Assembly (NCBI GenBank): GCA_013375355.1
Contig: JABXJV010000538.1
Span: 1-16,388, forward strand
From: Candidatus Helarchaeota archaeon
GTDB taxonomy: Archaea > Asgardarchaeota > Lokiarchaeia > Helarchaeales > JABXJV01
DNA: 16,388 nt
Direction of reading: 5' to 3'
Part shown: positions 14,510 through 16,388 of the stretch, piece after piece
How positions within the stretch are numbered: position 1 is the first letter of the stretch
How the letters are laid out: every line of letters begins with the position of its first letter
Made by a program: the position numbers and the translations under genes
Notes under the pieces: generated by a model
What the model saw: the letters and a program-made list of their open reading frames with translations, nothing else
Database searches by the model: none
What the model was told of the DNA's origin: nothing

Positions 14510-15307
14510 TTATTTATAATAATAAATAAGTTCCTCCACAATTCCCTCAATTGTATAAGTTTTAGCGACGATTTCAACATTAAATCCTATACCTGCTAAT
14601 GCTTTTTGAGTAATTGGACCAATAGCAACTATTTTGACCTTTTCCATAGCATAATCTAAAAGATTTTGGTAATATTTTCTGTCACTATATCCAAATAAAG
14701 TATTCGCAGCAAATGCGCTTGTGAAAATGATTATATCTATCTGACCAGCTAATATTTCATCTACAATTTTTCTTATATTTTCGATTTTCTCAGGTACCAC
14801 CTTGTAAACTGTGAAAGAAATAACCGTGGCTTGTGCTTCCATTAACAAATTCGGTAAATCTTCTGTTGCAATATTCGCCCTTAATAGGAAAATGCGTTTA
14901 TTTATTACACCATATTCAATCATAAGCTTACCTAAATCAATACTAGTATAAGATTTAGGAATTAAATCTACTTTTATACCTTCTGACTCCAATTTATCTG
15001 CTGTTTTTTCTCCAATAGCAGCAATAGTTATTTGATTCAATTCAGATTTTAGTTGATCAAACATATTGATCTTTTTGGCAAATTCAAGGACACTTATAAC
15101 TCCATTAGAACTAGTAAACGCTATTATATCCGCATTTTTTTTGGTTATTAACTTAATTATTTTTCTTATTCTTCGTTTATGCTCCATTTCCTCGATTTTA
15201 ATAATTGGTCGTGAAAGAACTATTGCTCCTTGTTTTTCCAATAGTTGAATTAATTCAGATTGCTGATCTTTGGGTCTTGTAACCGCAATTCGCTTGTTTT
15301 TCAACAT
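14510..15307 (-). CDS. hemD: uroporphyrinogen-III synthase
   Basis: HemD cyclises hydroxymethylbilane to uroporphyrinogen III, the common precursor of siroheme, cobalamin, heme and F430. The 265-residue length is usual. HemD is weakly conserved, but its landmarks are present: IAVTRP (7-12) at the start, FTSSNGV (64-70), IAAIGEKTADKL (95-106), the inter-domain LLRA (141-144) and VYKVVP (167-172), FTSAFAANTLF (195-205) and AIGPITQKAL (228-237). The start at 15307 has no clear ribosome binding site; a TATA-like string about 24 bases upstream (around 15326-15338) would fit a leaderless transcript. It lies 83 bases before the F430 operon on the same strand, matching its role as supplier of the tetrapyrrole ring. 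Confidence 0.9.
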   Translation of the reverse strand: MLKNKRIAVTRPKDQQSELIQLLEKQGAIVLSRPIIKIEEMEHKRRIRKIIKLITKKNADIIAFTSSNGVISVLEFAKKINMFDQLKSELNQITIAAIGEKTADKLESEGIKVDLIPKSYTSIDLGKLMIEYGVINKRIFLLRANIATEDLPNLLMEAQATVISFTVYKVVPEKIENIRKIVDEILAGQIDIIIFTSAFAANTLFGYSDRKYYQNLLDYAMEKVKIVAIGPITQKALAGIGFNVEIVAKTYTIEGIVEELIYYYK

Positions 15308-15325
15308 AAATGTTCACAAGTCAAA

Positions 15326-15338
15326 TTAATAATTTACA
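15326..15338 (-). promoter_or_regulatory. candidate TATA box of hemD
   Basis: The minus strand reads TGTAAATTATTAA, centred about 24 bases before the hemD ATG. The distance fits a leaderless or nearly leaderless archaeal transcript. The surrounding 164-base divergent spacer is uniformly AT-rich, so this is tentative. Confidence 0.3.
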
Positions 15339-15471
15339 AATCATTAATACAATTCTTAACTATTTAGAATTAAATAACATTATCTCGATTGTTCAATAAT
15401 TTATTTTAAAAATATCAAATTGTATTTAATTAATAACATTTTTATTGATACTTTAAATTCTATTTAATCTA

Positions 15472-16326
15472 ATGATAGAGATTATCTATATAATAATGGC
15501 TTTAGTTGGAGTATTATCTTCCTTTATTGGATCAATTATTGGTGCAGGTGGCGGTTTTTTAAATGTTCCTGTTCTAATTTTTTTGGATTATGCTGAATAT
15601 TCTTCTGGAATCAGTTTAATAGCCATAATCTCCACAGCTACATTCTCATCTGTTTTTAATATTCGTAAGAAATTGGTTGATTTTAAAATTGCTCTTATTT
15701 TTATTCCTTTTCAAATGATTGGGAGTGTAATTGGAGCTTATCTGTTTGATATAATAAAAACAATAAATATTAACTGGTTCAAATTACTTTTCACCATTCT
15801 TTTAATTTTTGTTGGGCTTAAAATTTATTTTAAAAGGGACGTTGGAGAAGATGAAATAAAAGTTACAAAAATTGAGGTCATTGATAAAAAAATCATAATT
15901 TTTGGAATATTGGGCGGCTTAACAGCGGGTACAGCAAGTGGTCTATTAGGAATTGGTGGAGGAGTTGTTGTTGTCCCATTTCTTGCTCTTGTTATGAATA
16001 TTTCGATTCACGTCGCAATAGGAACATCCTTATTTATAATGATATTTAGTTCCTCTTCAGGTGTTATTAATCATATTTTAAATGGTAATTTGCCTATTTT
16101 TGCTATTTTTTTCGGAATATTTTTAGGAATTGGAGCTGTAGTTGGCTCAAGTATTGGGTCAAGAGTGACTTATAGATTAAAAGATGAAAAAATTAAAAAA
16201 ATTTATGGATTAATTACGATTTGCATTGCAATTCCATTAATTTGGATAAGAATTTTGCTCCCATCTGACCCTATTCAAGTTTTTTTTAATAATTTGGAGG
16301 ATTTTTTTAGTAGTATAATATCATAA
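15472..16326 (+). CDS. TauE/SafE-family (TSUP) membrane permease
   Basis: A 284-residue integral membrane protein of the sulfite exporter TauE/SafE family, which carries sulfite, sulfoacetate, thiosulfate or other organosulfur anions. The family's internal repeat is clear: a glycine-rich first helix GSIIGAGGGFLNVP (20-33) returns as GLLGIGGGVVVVP (157-169), each opening a bundle of about four membrane helices, and a charged loop near residues 119-140 separates the halves. The ATG at 15472 has no ribosome binding site, so translation may be leaderless. It is divergent from hemD. Substrate unknown; a link to coenzyme M (an organosulfonate) is tempting because F430 works with it, but nothing in the sequence shows this. 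Confidence 0.85.
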   Translation: MIEIIYIIMALVGVLSSFIGSIIGAGGGFLNVPVLIFLDYAEYSSGISLIAIISTATFSSVFNIRKKLVDFKIALIFIPFQMIGSVIGAYLFDIIKTININWFKLLFTILLIFVGLKIYFKRDVGEDEIKVTKIEVIDKKIIIFGILGGLTAGTASGLLGIGGGVVVVPFLALVMNISIHVAIGTSLFIMIFSSSSGVINHILNGNLPIFAIFFGIFLGIGAVVGSSIGSRVTYRLKDEKIKKIYGLITICIAIPLIWIRILLPSDPIQVFFNNLEDFFSSIIS

Positions 16327-16340
16327 GACTATTTTTTCTA
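16327..16340 (+). terminator. T-run after the TauE/SafE gene
   Basis: ATTTTTTCT follows the stop within about ten bases and is a plausible archaeal terminator. The remaining bases to the window end show nothing else. Confidence 0.35.
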
Positions 16341-16388
16341 TAGTTTCCAACCAATAGATAATATGGGTATACAATTTTTTCAAGAATA

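Overview
The window is AT-rich archaeal DNA. The clearest archaeal markers are a tRNA-splicing endonuclease of the short homotetramer type (3268-3822) and a run of genes for coenzyme F430, the nickel tetrapyrrole of methyl-/alkyl-coenzyme M reductase (MCR/ACR). Two tandem membrane proteins carry a C-terminal soluble domain that looks longin/roadblock-like, a fold abundant in Asgard archaea. My best guess is an Asgard-type archaeon with an MCR-like enzyme (a Helarchaeia-like lineage would fit). This is inference: no marker gene here fixes the lineage, and no mcr gene is in the window.

Layout. 1-2183 (minus): a tandem pair of 7-TM proteins duplicated together with their promoter and ribosome binding site; the first is cut by the window edge. 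2517-4929 (plus): a PhoU-like DUF47 protein, EndA, and a short corrinoid/iron-sulfur protein of the reductive dehalogenase/QueG superfamily. 4982-6004 (minus): a zinc-ribbon protein and a small membrane protein, both unrecognised. 6106-6512 (minus): a PqqD-like RiPP recognition protein preceded by a 36-codon gene whose product looks like a RiPP precursor. 6610-8468 (minus): a PPOX-fold flavoprotein and a B12-binding radical SAM protein. 8530-14426 (minus): phosphoglycerate mutase-like gene, cfbE, cfbD, cfbC, cfbB, with overlaps or gaps of at most 4 bases. 14510-15307 (minus): hemD. 15472-16326 (plus): a TauE/SafE-family permease.

How they work together. HemD makes uroporphyrinogen III. After conversion to Ni-sirohydrochlorin (needing precorrin-2/sirohydrochlorin enzymes and cfbA, all absent here), CfbB amidates it, CfbC/CfbD reduce it and CfbE closes the F430 ring. 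The radical SAM protein downstream of cfbB could modify F430, MCR or the small peptide. The precursor/PqqD pair is the most likely undescribed system.

No rRNA, tRNA, CRISPR array or insertion sequence was seen.
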